A DNA stretch of 64,000 nucleotides from Dactylosporangium aurantiacum (lineage in GTDB: Bacteria; Actinomycetota; Actinomycetes; Mycobacteriales; Micromonosporaceae). The notes beneath the pieces were generated by a model. That model was not told the origin of the DNA and searched no databases. It worked only from the letters and a program-made list of their open reading frames with translations. A program made the position numbers and the translations under genes. Below, piece after piece: positions 53,100-63,585 of the stretch; within the stretch, counting starts at the first letter, position 1, and each line of letters starts with the position of its first letter. The stretch is from the NCBI RefSeq assembly GCF_000716715.1, contig NZ_JNYJ01000030.1, forward strand, positions 62,001 to 126,000, read 5' to 3'.

Positions 53100-55993
53100 T
53101 GGCGCACCCCGGTCACCTCGCCCGCTACGGCTTCACCGACGACGGCCGCTCCTCGGCCCTCGCCGGCCCCGACGGCCTGCGCCTGTGGGACCCGGAGACC
53201 CGCCGCCCCACCGGCGAGGACGCCACGACGCTGCTGGAGACGCTGTACTTCGCCGCCGACCCGGACCTGGCGCTGCGCCAGCTGCACCGGCTCGTCGAGG
53301 CCGCCGGCGAGGAGGTCCGCGACGCCGTCCTCACCGACCGCGCGCTGCGCCGCCGGCTCATCGGGGTGCTCGGCGTGTCCGCGACCCTCGGCGACCTGCT
53401 CGTCGCCAACCCGCAGGAGTGGCGCGAGCTGCAGGGCGAGCAGAACAAGCGCCCCGCCGGCTACGCGACCCGCGACGTGTCCACCGTCCCGGCGCTGCGC
53501 AGCGCGTACCGGCGGGAGCTGCTGCGCATCGTCGCCGCCGACCTCACCGGCGCCGCCGACGTCGACGTGACGATGCGCCGGCTCACCGAGCTCGCCGACG
53601 CGACCCTGGCCGCGGCCCTGGCGATCGCGTCCGCCGAGCACCCCGACCTGGCGGCCGTGTGCACCGTCGCCGTGGTCGCGATGGGCAAGTGCGGCGGCCG
53701 CGAGCTCAACTACGTCAGTGACGTCGATGTCGTGTACGTCGCCGAACCCGCCGACGGGACCGACGTCGAGGTCGCCATGCGGGCCGGCAGCACCCTCGCC
53801 GCCCGGCTCATGGAGATCTGCGGCTTCGTCGCCTGGCCCGTCGACGCCGCCCTGCGCCCGGAGGGCAGCCGCGGCGCGCTCGTGCGCACCGTCGCCTCGC
53901 ACCTGGCGTACTACCGCAAATGGGCCAAGACGTGGGAGTTCCAGGCGCTGCTGAAGGCCCGGCCGGCCGCCGGGGACCTCGCCCTCGGCGAGCGGTGGCT
54001 GCAGGAGCTGCAGCCGCTCATCTGGTCCGCCGCGGAGCGCCCCGAGGCCGTCGACGAGGTCCGCGCGATGCGGCGGCGCATCATCGAGCAGATCCCGCGC
54101 AGCGAGCTCGACCGGGAGATCAAACGCGGCCCCGGCGGCCTGCGCGACATCGAGTTCGCGGTGCAGCTGCTGCAGCTCGTCCACGGCCGCGCCGACGAGT
54201 CGCTGCGCACCCCGACCACGATCGCCGGCCTGCGCGGCCTCATCGAGGGCGGCTACGTCGGGCTCGCCGACGGTGAGGCGCTGCTGCGGGCGTACCGCTT
54301 CCTGCGCACCGTCGAGCACCGCCTGCAGCTGCAGCGCCTGCGCCGCACCCACACCGTGCCCGACGACCCGGCCGCGCTGCGCTGGCTCGCCCACGCCCTC
54401 GGCTACCGGCCCAACGCCGCCCGCGACGCCGTCGAGTCGTTCCGCGCCGACTGGGTCCGCCACGCGCAGGAGGTCCGCCGCCTGCACGCGAAGCTGCTGT
54501 ACCGGCCGCTGCTGGAGGCCGTCGCCCGCGTCCCCAGCGAGCAGCTGCGGCTCACCACGGCCGCCGCCAAGGCCCGCCTGGAGCTGCTCGGCTTCGCCGA
54601 CCCCGCGGGGGCACTGCGCCACATCGAGGCCCTCACCGGCGGCGTGTCCCGCACCGCCGCGATCCAGCGGCAGCTGCTGCCCGTCCTGCTCAGCGAGTTC
54701 GCCGACGCCCCCGAACCCGACCGGGGCCTGCTCGCCTACCGGCAGGTGTCGGAGAAGCTCGGCAACACCCCCTGGTACCTGCGGCTGCTGCGCGACGACG
54801 GCCCCGTCGCGCTGCGGCTGGCCAGGCTGCTCGCCCTGTCCCGGTACGTCACCGAGCTGCTCGTCCGCGACCCGGAGGCGCTGCGGCTCCTCGCCGACGA
54901 CGCCGAGCTCGTGCCCCGCACCGCCGCCCAGCTCGGCACCCAGTTCGCCGCCGCCGCGGCCCACCACGACGACCCCGAGACCGCGATCAACGCCGTGCGC
55001 GCGTCCCGCCGCCGCGAGCTGTTCCGCATCGCCTGCGCCGACCTCCTCGGCTACCTCGACGTCTCCTCCGTCGGCGTCGCCCTGTCCGCCGTCATCGACG
55101 CCACCCTCAGCGCCACCCTCGGCGTCACCGCCGCCCCCGGCCTCGAGTTCGCCGTCATCGGCATGGGCCGCCTCGGCGGCGAGGAGACCAGCTACCCCTC
55201 CGACGCCGACGTCCTCTTCGTCTACGAACCGCCGCCCGGCATGGCCGAGGACGCCGCCAGCGGCCTGGCCCTCACCGTCGCCGAGGAGCTGCGCCGGCTG
55301 CTGTCCCGCCCCGCCCACGACCCGCCGCTCGGCGTCGACGCCGACCTGCGCCCCGAGGGCCGCCAGGGTCCCCTCGTGCGCAGCCTCGGCGCGTACCAGC
55401 AGTACTACGCCCGCTGGTCGAAGACCTGGGAGGCGCAGGCGCTGCTGCGGGCCCGCCACGTCGCCGGCTCCACCGACCTCGGCGCCCGCTTCCTCGCCCT
55501 CGCCGACACCGTCCGCTACCCCGACGGCGGTCTCACCCGCGACCAGATCCACGAGATCCGCCGCCTCAAGGCCCGCGTCGACAGCGAACGCCTGCCCCGC
55601 GGCGCCGACCCCGCCACCCACACCAAGCTCGGCCGCGGCGGCCTCGCCGACGTCGAGTGGACCGTCCAGCTGCTGCAGCTCCAGCACGGCCGAGCCGTCC
55701 ACGGGCTGCGCACCACTCGCACCTTGCAGGCCCTGGAGGCGGCGACCGAGGCGGGCCTCGTCGACACCGCCGACGCCGCCAGCCTGCGCGCCGCCTGGCA
55801 GCAGGCGTCCCGCATCCGCAACCTGCTGACCCTGGTCCGCGGCCGCGCCACCGACCAGCTGCCCCGCCAGGGCCCCGACCTGGCCGCCGTCGCCCGCATC
55901 CTCGGCGGCGTCGAACCCCAGGAGTTCCTGGACGAGTACCTCCGCGTGGCCCGCCACGCCCGCCAGGCCGTCGAGCGCATCTTCAGTTCCTAG
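53096..55993 (+). CDS. glnE: Glutamine synthetase adenylyltransferase
   Basis: The 965-residue protein has the two nucleotidyltransferase domains of GlnE: a de-adenylylating one with VAVVAMGKCGGRELNYVSDVD at about 191-211 and an adenylylating one with AVIGMGRLGGEETSYPSDAD near 684. Helical bundles lie between and after. It reversibly attaches AMP to GlnA; the target tyrosine is present in the glnA gene 1.3 kb away. ATG 53096 (or 53099) overlaps the amidotransferase stop. Confidence 0.95.
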   Translation: MMAHPGHLARYGFTDDGRSSALAGPDGLRLWDPETRRPTGEDATTLLETLYFAADPDLALRQLHRLVEAAGEEVRDAVLTDRALRRRLIGVLGVSATLGDLLVANPQEWRELQGEQNKRPAGYATRDVSTVPALRSAYRRELLRIVAADLTGAADVDVTMRRLTELADATLAAALAIASAEHPDLAAVCTVAVVAMGKCGGRELNYVSDVDVVYVAEPADGTDVEVAMRAGSTLAARLMEICGFVAWPVDAALRPEGSRGALVRTVASHLAYYRKWAKTWEFQALLKARPAAGDLALGERWLQELQPLIWSAAERPEAVDEVRAMRRRIIEQIPRSELDREIKRGPGGLRDIEFAVQLLQLVHGRADESLRTPTTIAGLRGLIEGGYVGLADGEALLRAYRFLRTVEHRLQLQRLRRTHTVPDDPAALRWLAHALGYRPNAARDAVESFRADWVRHAQEVRRLHAKLLYRPLLEAVARVPSEQLRLTTAAAKARLELLGFADPAGALRHIEALTGGVSRTAAIQRQLLPVLLSEFADAPEPDRGLLAYRQVSEKLGNTPWYLRLLRDDGPVALRLARLLALSRYVTELLVRDPEALRLLADDAELVPRTAAQLGTQFAAAAAHHDDPETAINAVRASRRRELFRIACADLLGYLDVSSVGVALSAVIDATLSATLGVTAAPGLEFAVIGMGRLGGEETSYPSDADVLFVYEPPPGMAEDAASGLALTVAEELRRLLSRPAHDPPLGVDADLRPEGRQGPLVRSLGAYQQYYARWSKTWEAQALLRARHVAGSTDLGARFLALADTVRYPDGGLTRDQIHEIRRLKARVDSERLPRGADPATHTKLGRGGLADVEWTVQLLQLQHGRAVHGLRTTRTLQALEAATEAGLVDTADAASLRAAWQQASRIRNLLTLVRGRATDQLPRQGPDLAAVARILGGVEPQEFLDEYLRVARHARQAVERIFSS

Positions 55994-56021
55994 CTCGGGC
56001 GGCTGTCGCCGCGGCCGCCCG

Positions 56022-56074
56022 GGGGGTTCCCCCACCCCGGACCCCCATGCTCGCCGCGCTCGCACCGCCTGCGC
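56022..56074. repeat. Interspersed repeat, copy 2
   Basis: Similar to 32001-32051, from GGGGGTTCCC to CACCGCCTGCGC. It lies 28 bp after the glnE stop in a non-coding gap. Confidence 0.55.
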
Positions 56075-56172
56075 GGGCGCGGCGGGGCGGTCGGACGTGC
56101 CCGACCCCACCCGCACGGTCGGGCCGCCCGGCGGGTGGCCGCCCGCGGCGCCGGCAGCGGTTGCCGCCTCGG

Positions 56173-57153
56173 CTACCAGCGGTTGTACGCCTCCTCCGCC
56201 CAGCCGACCAGGCCGTCCAGGCGCACCCGTCCGCCGTCGTCCGCCTCGACCCAGCCGGAGAAGTGCCCGAAGCACTGGTGGGTCTCGTTGGCCACGACGC
56301 CGAGGTTGGTGCGCGCGACCCGCTCGTGGAACGGGTGGAACTCCACCTCGACCCGGTCACCGCTGATCCGCCACGGGCGCAGCCAGTCCCGGCGGTCGTA
56401 GCTCCAGCGCAGCTCGGCGCCGAGCTTGTGCAGCCGCCCGCCGGTGAAGAGCGCGTTCTCGGTCGAGCCGGTGCCGTCGGTCCACCTGCCGCCGAGCTGC
56501 ACCGACACGCCCGGCGCGCTGCCGGCCGCCCAGTTCCACCGGATCGCGTACGGCCACTTGCCCCGGCCGTGGTCGAGCACGGCGAACGAGTCCTCCCCGG
56601 CGACGGCGTGCGTCGCGCCGTTCACCCGCAGCGAGCCGTGCACCGGGCGGCCGACGTCCTTGACCGTGTACTGGAACCGCCGCGGACTCCACGGGACCAC
56701 GACACCGAGCGACTCGTGGCCGGGTGGCAGCGGCACGACGAGGTCGACCTCGACGCCCGGTGCGGTGGCGCGGATCGTGCTGCCCTCGGGGGTCTGGTCG
56801 ATGTCGATCGACAGGCCGGCGCCCCGCACGCTCGCGGTCCCCGCGCCGCTGACGGGCGGCAGGACGGCGCCACGGGCGAAGGGGACCACCACGTCCTTGC
56901 CGACCTCGACCCTCGTGGCGCGGTCCAGCACGTAGACGCCGTGCACACCGGCGTAGTCCAGCGACGACGCGACGAGGCCCACGATGTGGGTCGGTGTGAC
57001 GATCCCCCAGTACTCCCAACGCTTGGCCCTTCCCCAGCCGCGCAGGTTCGCCCGGTGCAGCGGCCGGCGGGTCCAGCCGACCGCGGCGGGGTTGAGCCGC
57101 CCGTCCGGCAGGCACAGGTCGACCGGCTCGACGATCTCCTTCTCGTGCGTCAC
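56173..57153 (-). CDS. DUF2804 family protein
   Basis: The 326-residue protein matches DUF2804: LPDGRLNPAAVGWTRRPLHRANLRGWGRAKRWEYW split by the fold, GVVVPWSPRRFQYTVKD, and SFAVLDHGRGKWPYAIRWNWA, then WRISGDRVEVEFHPFHER. The family looks like a large beta-sandwich related to putative lipid or carbohydrate-acting proteins, with no known activity. GTG 57153 gives the conserved N-terminus. Confidence 0.85.
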   Translation of the reverse strand: MTHEKEIVEPVDLCLPDGRLNPAAVGWTRRPLHRANLRGWGRAKRWEYWGIVTPTHIVGLVASSLDYAGVHGVYVLDRATRVEVGKDVVVPFARGAVLPPVSGAGTASVRGAGLSIDIDQTPEGSTIRATAPGVEVDLVVPLPPGHESLGVVVPWSPRRFQYTVKDVGRPVHGSLRVNGATHAVAGEDSFAVLDHGRGKWPYAIRWNWAAGSAPGVSVQLGGRWTDGTGSTENALFTGGRLHKLGAELRWSYDRRDWLRPWRISGDRVEVEFHPFHERVARTNLGVVANETHQCFGHFSGWVEADDGGRVRLDGLVGWAEEAYNRW

Positions 57154-57292
57154 GAGGCAGAGGGTAACGGGGCAGCGGCCGATGAGGCCGGGCGGCAACG
57201 CGGAACGGCGGCCGGGCCCGGCTGGTGAGAGCCGGACGCGACCGCCGTTTCAGGACGTGGTGCCTGCCGCGCCGTTCAGCGCGGGGGACGGG

Positions 57293-58717
<1,425 letters not shown>

Positions 58718-58816
58718 TCGTCCTCCAGGTCGCAGGCAGTACCAGTCTCGTGGTGATCACTTCAGTGTGAAGGTGGCTGGTTGGACGCGACCGTAGAACT
58801 GCGCGATTGCCCGGGC

Positions 58817-58843
58817 GTGTCTCGATTGTTTCCACTATGTTTC
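58817..58843 (-). promoter_or_regulatory. Candidate GlnR operator upstream of glnA
   Basis: On the glnA strand it reads GAAAC-n6-GAAAC-n6-GACAC: three 5-mers with exact 6-bp spacers, close to the gTnAC-n6-GaAAC array bound by GlnR. It lies 100 bp before the start codon. Confidence 0.6.
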
Positions 58844-58899
58844 GCCACCCAGGTTCTGCCCGATCAGCGGGGTGAGATCGCCCGGTAGGCTGGGCCGTC

Positions 58900-59265
58900 G
58901 TGGAACTCAGCCCGGCACCGCTCTTCCGGCGTTTCGGCGCCATCCTCGTCGACTGGCTGTCGTGCCTGCTCATCAGCAGGGCGTTCGCGGACCCGGTCGA
59001 GGCGCCGTGGCTCGCGCCCGGGCTGCTGCTGGTCGTGTACGCGCTGTTCCTCGGCTTCTTCGGTCAGACCCTCGGCATGTGGCTGGTGCGGATCCGCTGT
59101 GTGTCAATGGCCACAGGAGGCCCGCTCGGGGTGCCCCGGGCGATCCTGCGGGGCGCGTTGCTGCTGCTGTTCGTGCCGGCGCTGATCATGGACAAGGACG
59201 GCCGGGGACTGCACGACAAAGCCGCCGGCTCGATCGTGGTGACCGTGGTGCCGGCGGCTTCGTGA
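58900..59265 (+). CDS. RDD-family membrane protein
   Basis: The 121-residue protein has three hydrophobic segments and the RDD pattern: RFGAILVDWLSCLL, FGQTLGMWLVRIRCV, and DKDGRGLHDKAAGSIVV. The family is of unknown function; its place between glnA and DUF4191 is conserved in actinobacteria. Start is GTG 58900. Confidence 0.88.
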   Translation: MELSPAPLFRRFGAILVDWLSCLLISRAFADPVEAPWLAPGLLLVVYALFLGFFGQTLGMWLVRIRCVSMATGGPLGVPRAILRGALLLLFVPALIMDKDGRGLHDKAAGSIVVTVVPAAS

Positions 59266-59274
59266 GGCGCGGGC

Positions 59275-59973
59275 TCAGCGGCCGCGCATCGCCTTGAACG
59301 CGCCCTTCGGCGGCTTCATGTTCTTCGGCATCGCGCCACGCGGCATCTGCGGGCGCGCCGACAGGGCCTTGAGCCGCTTGTCGAGGGAGTTGACGTCCTT
59401 GCCGGTGATCGTGCGCGGCAGCCGGACCAGGGTGTTGCGCAGCTTCGCGAGCGGCAGCTGACCCTCCTCGTTGCCGATGACGAAGTCGCGCAGCTCGGCG
59501 TTGCCGATGACCTTCACCAGGCGGCGGCGCTCCTGGCTTATCAGGCCCCGGACGCGGGCCGGGTTGCCCTCGCCGAGCAGGATCACGCCGGGCCGGCCGA
59601 TGACCAGGTGCACCATGTCGAACTGCGTCGTGGAGACGATCGCGGGCGTGACCCGCCAGTCGCCGCGCATGTTCTCGATGATGGAGGCCGCCGCGCCGGG
59701 CTGGCCCTCGGCCTCACGCATCATCGCCTTCTGCGAGCGCAGGTTGAGCACGATCACCGTGCCCAGCAGCGCGGCCAGGACCCCGATCGGCGCCCACACC
59801 CAGGACACGCCGAGGGCGATGGCCACGCCGACGGCGATGAGCGGCACGAGGACCACCACCAGGACCAGCGGGACGAAGAGCTTGTCACGCTTGGCGGTGA
59901 ACGAGAACACCATGCCGATCTGCTTGAGCCGAGTGAAGAAGGAGACCTTCTCCGGCTCCTGGGCCTTTGCCAT
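59275..59973 (-). CDS. DUF4191 membrane protein
   Basis: The 232-residue protein has two membrane segments (about 33-55 and 58-77) after a basic N-terminus, a soluble domain with FDMVHLVIGRPGVILLGEG and RLVKVIGNAELRDFVIGNEEGQ, and a basic Met/Lys/Pro-rich tail. This matches DUF4191 (as M. tuberculosis Rv2219). Function is unknown. It lies 24 bp downstream of lipA on the same strand. Confidence 0.9.
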   Translation of the reverse strand: MAKAQEPEKVSFFTRLKQIGMVFSFTAKRDKLFVPLVLVVVLVPLIAVGVAIALGVSWVWAPIGVLAALLGTVIVLNLRSQKAMMREAEGQPGAAASIIENMRGDWRVTPAIVSTTQFDMVHLVIGRPGVILLGEGNPARVRGLISQERRRLVKVIGNAELRDFVIGNEEGQLPLAKLRNTLVRLPRTITGKDVNSLDKRLKALSARPQMPRGAMPKNMKPPKGAFKAMRGR

Positions 59974-59997
59974 GCCTCCGAGTCTAATCGGAGACGC

Positions 59998-60933
59998 TCA
60001 CGCCTTCAGCGCCCGGCTGTCCAGCGCCTGACGGTACAGCCGGCCCGCCCGGTACGACGAGCGCACCAGCGGCCCGCTCAGCACCCCGGCGAACCCGATC
60101 TGCTCCGCCTCCTGGGCCAGCTCCACGAACTCCTCCGGCTTCACCCAGCGCTCCACCGGGTGGTGCCGCGGCGTCGGCCGCAGGTACTGCGTGATCGTCA
60201 CCAGCTCGCAGCCGGCCTCGTGCAGGTCGCGCAGCGCCTGGGAGATCTCGGCGCGCTCCTCGCCCATGCCGAGGATCAGGTTGGACTTGGTGACCAGGCC
60301 GGCGGCGCGGGCCTGGGTCAGCACGTCCAGGGAACGCTCGTAACGGAACGCGGGACGGATCCGCTTGAAGATCCGCGGCACGGTCTCGACGTTGTGCGCG
60401 AGCACCTCGGGCCGGGCCTCGAAGACCTCGCCGAGCAGCTTCGGCTCGCCGTTGAAGTCGGGGATGAGCAGCTCCACGCCGCAGCCCTCGACCAGGCCGT
60501 GGATCTGCCGGACCGTCTCGGCGTACAGCCAGGCGCCGCCGTCGGGCAGGTCGTCGCGGGCGACACCGGTCACCGTCGCGTAGCGCAGACCCATCGTCGC
60601 CACCGACTCGGCGACCCGGCGCGGCTCGTCGGCGTCGAACTCGGCCGGCTTGCCGGTGTCGATCTGGCAGAAGTCGCACCGCCGGGTGCACTGGTCGCCG
60701 CCGATGAGGAACGTCGCCTCCCGGTCCTCCCAACATTCGTAGATGTTGGGGCAGCCGGCCTCCTGGCACACCGTGTGGAGGCCCTCGCGTTGGACGAGGC
60801 CTCGCAGGTGCGTGTACTCAGGCCCCATCTTCGCGGAGACCTTGATCCACGGCGGCTTGCGCTCAATCGGCGTCTCCGCGTTTCGCGCTTCGATGCGCAG
60901 CAGACGACGGCCTTCCGGAACAACGGCTGTCAC
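59998..60933 (-). CDS. lipA: Lipoyl synthase
   Basis: The 311-residue radical-SAM enzyme inserts two sulfurs into octanoyl groups on E2 and GcvH. Both iron-sulfur sites are present: Cys56, 61 and 67 ([15 protein letters not shown]) for the auxiliary cluster, and Cys82, 86 and 89 (CTRRCDFC) for the SAM cluster. The RSSYRAG serine ligand lies near the end. GTG 60933 is chosen because the upstream extension is unlike LipA. It supplies the cofactor needed by AceE's complex. Confidence 0.95.
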   Translation of the reverse strand: MTAVVPEGRRLLRIEARNAETPIERKPPWIKVSAKMGPEYTHLRGLVQREGLHTVCQEAGCPNIYECWEDREATFLIGGDQCTRRCDFCQIDTGKPAEFDADEPRRVAESVATMGLRYATVTGVARDDLPDGGAWLYAETVRQIHGLVEGCGVELLIPDFNGEPKLLGEVFEARPEVLAHNVETVPRIFKRIRPAFRYERSLDVLTQARAAGLVTKSNLILGMGEERAEISQALRDLHEAGCELVTITQYLRPTPRHHPVERWVKPEEFVELAQEAEQIGFAGVLSGPLVRSSYRAGRLYRQALDSRALKA

Positions 60934-61033
60934 ACCGGAAAGCCTACGCCCGGGGCCTGCCCAGCCGCCGGGAACGCGATTGACGTCACGTCCCGGACGT
61001 TTCCCGGCGCACGCGCCAGGCAATCACGCAACC

Positions 61034-61627
61034 GTGGCGTTCAACGACACGTTGGTGGTCTCCTCCGACGGCAATCCCATCGATGTCCTGCGGGCCTGTC
61101 CCGTGCTGGACAAGCCCGCCGCCCGCCTGCTCGCCGAGCGGCTCTTCCCCGGCGCGGCGCTGGAGGAGATCGGCGACCTGCTGCTCGCCGACGCCCTCGA
61201 CCCGCCGCGCGACGTCGTGTACGTCGGCTGCTACGCCGGCCTGGACCTGGTGAGCAGCTGGACGCTGACCCCGCAGCGGCCCTCGCAGCTCGACCCGGTC
61301 GTGCACGCGGCGACCGGCCGCCGGCAGACGCTGCTGCACGCCGCGCACGGCGACGCGGCGTGGTGCAGCTTCGGGCTGTGGCGCGACGGTGCGCTGGTGC
61401 GCGCGCTGAGCGTCTGCACCGACCCCGGCGTCCTGGAGGACACGGGGGAGCGGCTGCCCTTCGAGGCCGACGCCCCGCACGACCCGGCCGGGCTCGGCGA
61501 CCGGGCGTTGCAGGCGCTCATGGGGTTCAGCTGCGCCGGCCACGACCGCCTCGACGACGTCGACCCGGAGCTGATCCCGGTCGTCGCCTACCGGGTCACC
61601 GGCGCGGCGGTCAGTACAGCGTCGTGA
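61034..61627 (+). CDS. DUF6928 family protein
   Basis: The 197-residue protein resembles DUF6928: [79 protein letters not shown] and [13 protein letters not shown]. No function is known. It sits on the opposite strand between lipA and lipB, and overlaps the lipB end by 17 bp. GTG 61034 is the likely start. Confidence 0.75.
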   Translation: MAFNDTLVVSSDGNPIDVLRACPVLDKPAARLLAERLFPGAALEEIGDLLLADALDPPRDVVYVGCYAGLDLVSSWTLTPQRPSQLDPVVHAATGRRQTLLHAAHGDAAWCSFGLWRDGALVRALSVCTDPGVLEDTGERLPFEADAPHDPAGLGDRALQALMGFSCAGHDRLDDVDPELIPVVAYRVTGAAVSTAS

Positions 61628-62243
61628 GGTGCCGCTCCACCACCGGCAGGACCTCGGCGACGGTCACGTCGCGGCCCAGCTCCGCCGACAGGGACGTGAC
61701 ACCGGCGTCGCGGATGCCGCACGGCACGAAGATGTCGTAGCGCGACAGGTCACAGTCGGCGTTGATGGCGAAGCCGTGCAGCGTCACACCCCGCGCGACC
61801 CGGATGCCGATCGCGGCGACCTTGCGGTCCGGGCCACGCCCGTCGGCGGCGACCCACACCCCGCTGCGCCCCTCGACCCGCACCGTGGCCAGGCCGAACT
61901 CGGCGCACACGTCGATCAGCAGCTGCTCCATGCGGCGCACGTAGGCGACCACGTCGATCGGGTCCGGCAGCTTCACGATGGGATACCCGACGAGCTGCCC
62001 CGGCCCGTGCCAGGTGATCTTGCCGCCGCGGTCGACGTCGATGACGGGCGTGCCGTCGAACGGGCGGTCGGCGGGCTCGGTCCGCTTCCCCGCGGTGTAG
62101 ACGCTCGGGTGCTCCAGCAGCAGCACCGTGTCGGGTGCCGTGCCGTCCGCGACGGCCTCGTGGATCCGCCGCTGCTCGGCCAGGGCCGTCTCGTAGTCGA
62201 CGAGACCGGCGCGCACCACCTCAAAACCCAGAATGCTGGTCAC
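61611..62243 (-). CDS. lipB: Octanoyl-(ACP) lipoyltransferase
   Basis: The 210-residue enzyme transfers octanoyl from ACP to target lysines. The [14 protein letters not shown] and [18 protein letters not shown] motifs are present, as are the catalytic Lys in [10 protein letters not shown] (about 138) and Cys in FVPCGIRD (about 175). Start is GTG 62243. With lipA it makes protein-bound lipoate for the pyruvate and other 2-oxoacid dehydrogenase complexes. Confidence 0.95.
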   Translation of the reverse strand: MTSILGFEVVRAGLVDYETALAEQRRIHEAVADGTAPDTVLLLEHPSVYTAGKRTEPADRPFDGTPVIDVDRGGKITWHGPGQLVGYPIVKLPDPIDVVAYVRRMEQLLIDVCAEFGLATVRVEGRSGVWVAADGRGPDRKVAAIGIRVARGVTLHGFAINADCDLSRYDIFVPCGIRDAGVTSLSAELGRDVTVAEVLPVVERHLTTLY

Positions 62244-62313
62244 GCCTCAGCCTAACCCTCGCCCCGGCACGCCGAGCAGGCTCAGAAAGTGTGGACAACG
62301 GACATAGTGGTGC

Positions 62314-62325
62314 GTGACGCGTCAC
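62314..62325. promoter_or_regulatory. 12-bp palindrome upstream of the esterase gene
   Basis: GTGACGCGTCAC is a perfect palindrome, 39 bp before the esterase start. It may be an operator for the secreted esterase. Confidence 0.4.
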
Positions 62326-62364
62326 ACCTAGCGTGGGCATCCCCCGGAGAGAAAGGGCACCGCC

Positions 62365-63585
62365 ATGCCCCGTTTCCTGCGTCTCGTCCTGCCCGCGATC
62401 GCCGCGGTCGCCGCCGCGATCGGGCTGACCGCCGTGTCCACCCCCGCCTACGCCGCGACGCTGACCGCCGTGTCCGGCTTCGGCTCCAACCCCGGCAACC
62501 TCACCATGTACAGCTACCGCCCCGACGGGCTGCCGGCGAACGCGCCGCTGGTCGTCGCCATGCACGGCTGCACCCAGAACGCGACCGACTACTTCACCAA
62601 CGCGGGCTGGCGCAAGTACGCCGACCTGTGGCGTTTCGCCCTGGTACTGCCGGAGCAGAAGTCCGCCAACAACAGCTCCAGCTGCTTCAACTGGTTCGAG
62701 ACCGGCGACACCGCCCGCGGCGGCGGCGAGGCCCTCTCCGTGAAGCAGATGGTCGACTACGCCGCCACCAACTACCAGGTCGACCGGGGTCGCGTGTACG
62801 TGACGGGCCTGTCCGCCGGCGCCGCCATGACCGCGGTGATGCTCGCCACGTACCCCGACGTGTTCGCCGGCGGCGCGATCATGGCGGGCCTGCCGTACCG
62901 CTGCGCGACCTCGACGACCAGCGCCTTCAGCTGCATGAACCCCGGCGTCGACAAGACCCCGGCCGCGTGGGGCGACCTGGTCCGCGCCGCGTACAGCGGC
63001 TACACCGGCACCCGCCCGCGCGTGTCGATCTGGCACGGCACGTCCGACACGACGGTCGCCCCGGCCAACGCGACCGAGCTGCGCGACCAGTGGACCAACG
63101 TGCTCGGCGTGTCCCAGACGCCGACCTCCACGTCGTCGCTGCCCGGCGGCACGTCCCTGGCGAACTACGCCGACAAGGTCAAGGTGTACCTGGTCTCCGG
63201 CATGACCCACGCCACCCCCGTCGACCCGGGCAGCGCCACCGAGCAGTGCGGCACCGCCGGCACGTACTACAAGGACACCATCTGCTCGTCGTACTACCAG
63301 GCCCGCGACTGGGGCCTCGACGGCGGCGGCACCACCCCCACCGCGACCGCCTCGCCGACCGCCTCGCCGACGCCGTCGTCCACCCCGTCGTCGACGCCGT
63401 CCGCCGGCCCGTGCGTGCGGGCGTCGAACTACGCGCACGTCACCGCCGGGCGGGCGCACCAGAGCGGCGGGTACACCTACGCGAACGGCTCCAACCAGGC
63501 GATGGGCCTCTACAACGTGTTCATCACCCACGGCCTGCGGCAGACCGGCCCGAACTACTACGTGCTGGCCGACACCGCCTGCTGA
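62365..63585 (+). CDS. Secreted esterase/PHB-depolymerase-type alpha/beta hydrolase with C-terminal binding module
   Basis: The 406-residue protein has a signal peptide (about 1-31, ending AYA), a catalytic domain of the extracellular PHB depolymerase/feruloyl esterase type (AMHGCTQNATDYF, GLSAGAAM with the nucleophile Ser about 150, Asp in HGTSDTTV, His in MTHATPV), a Thr/Ser/Pro linker and a C-terminal module of about 57 residues (YAHVTAGRAHQSGGYTYANG). The module is shared with other actinomycete secreted hydrolases and probably binds polysaccharide. Its natural substrate is uncertain. Confidence 0.9.
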   Translation: MPRFLRLVLPAIAAVAAAIGLTAVSTPAYAATLTAVSGFGSNPGNLTMYSYRPDGLPANAPLVVAMHGCTQNATDYFTNAGWRKYADLWRFALVLPEQKSANNSSSCFNWFETGDTARGGGEALSVKQMVDYAATNYQVDRGRVYVTGLSAGAAMTAVMLATYPDVFAGGAIMAGLPYRCATSTTSAFSCMNPGVDKTPAAWGDLVRAAYSGYTGTRPRVSIWHGTSDTTVAPANATELRDQWTNVLGVSQTPTSTSSLPGGTSLANYADKVKVYLVSGMTHATPVDPGSATEQCGTAGTYYKDTICSSYYQARDWGLDGGGTTPTATASPTASPTPSSTPSSTPSAGPCVRASNYAHVTAGRAHQSGGYTYANGSNQAMGLYNVFITHGLRQTGPNYYVLADTAC

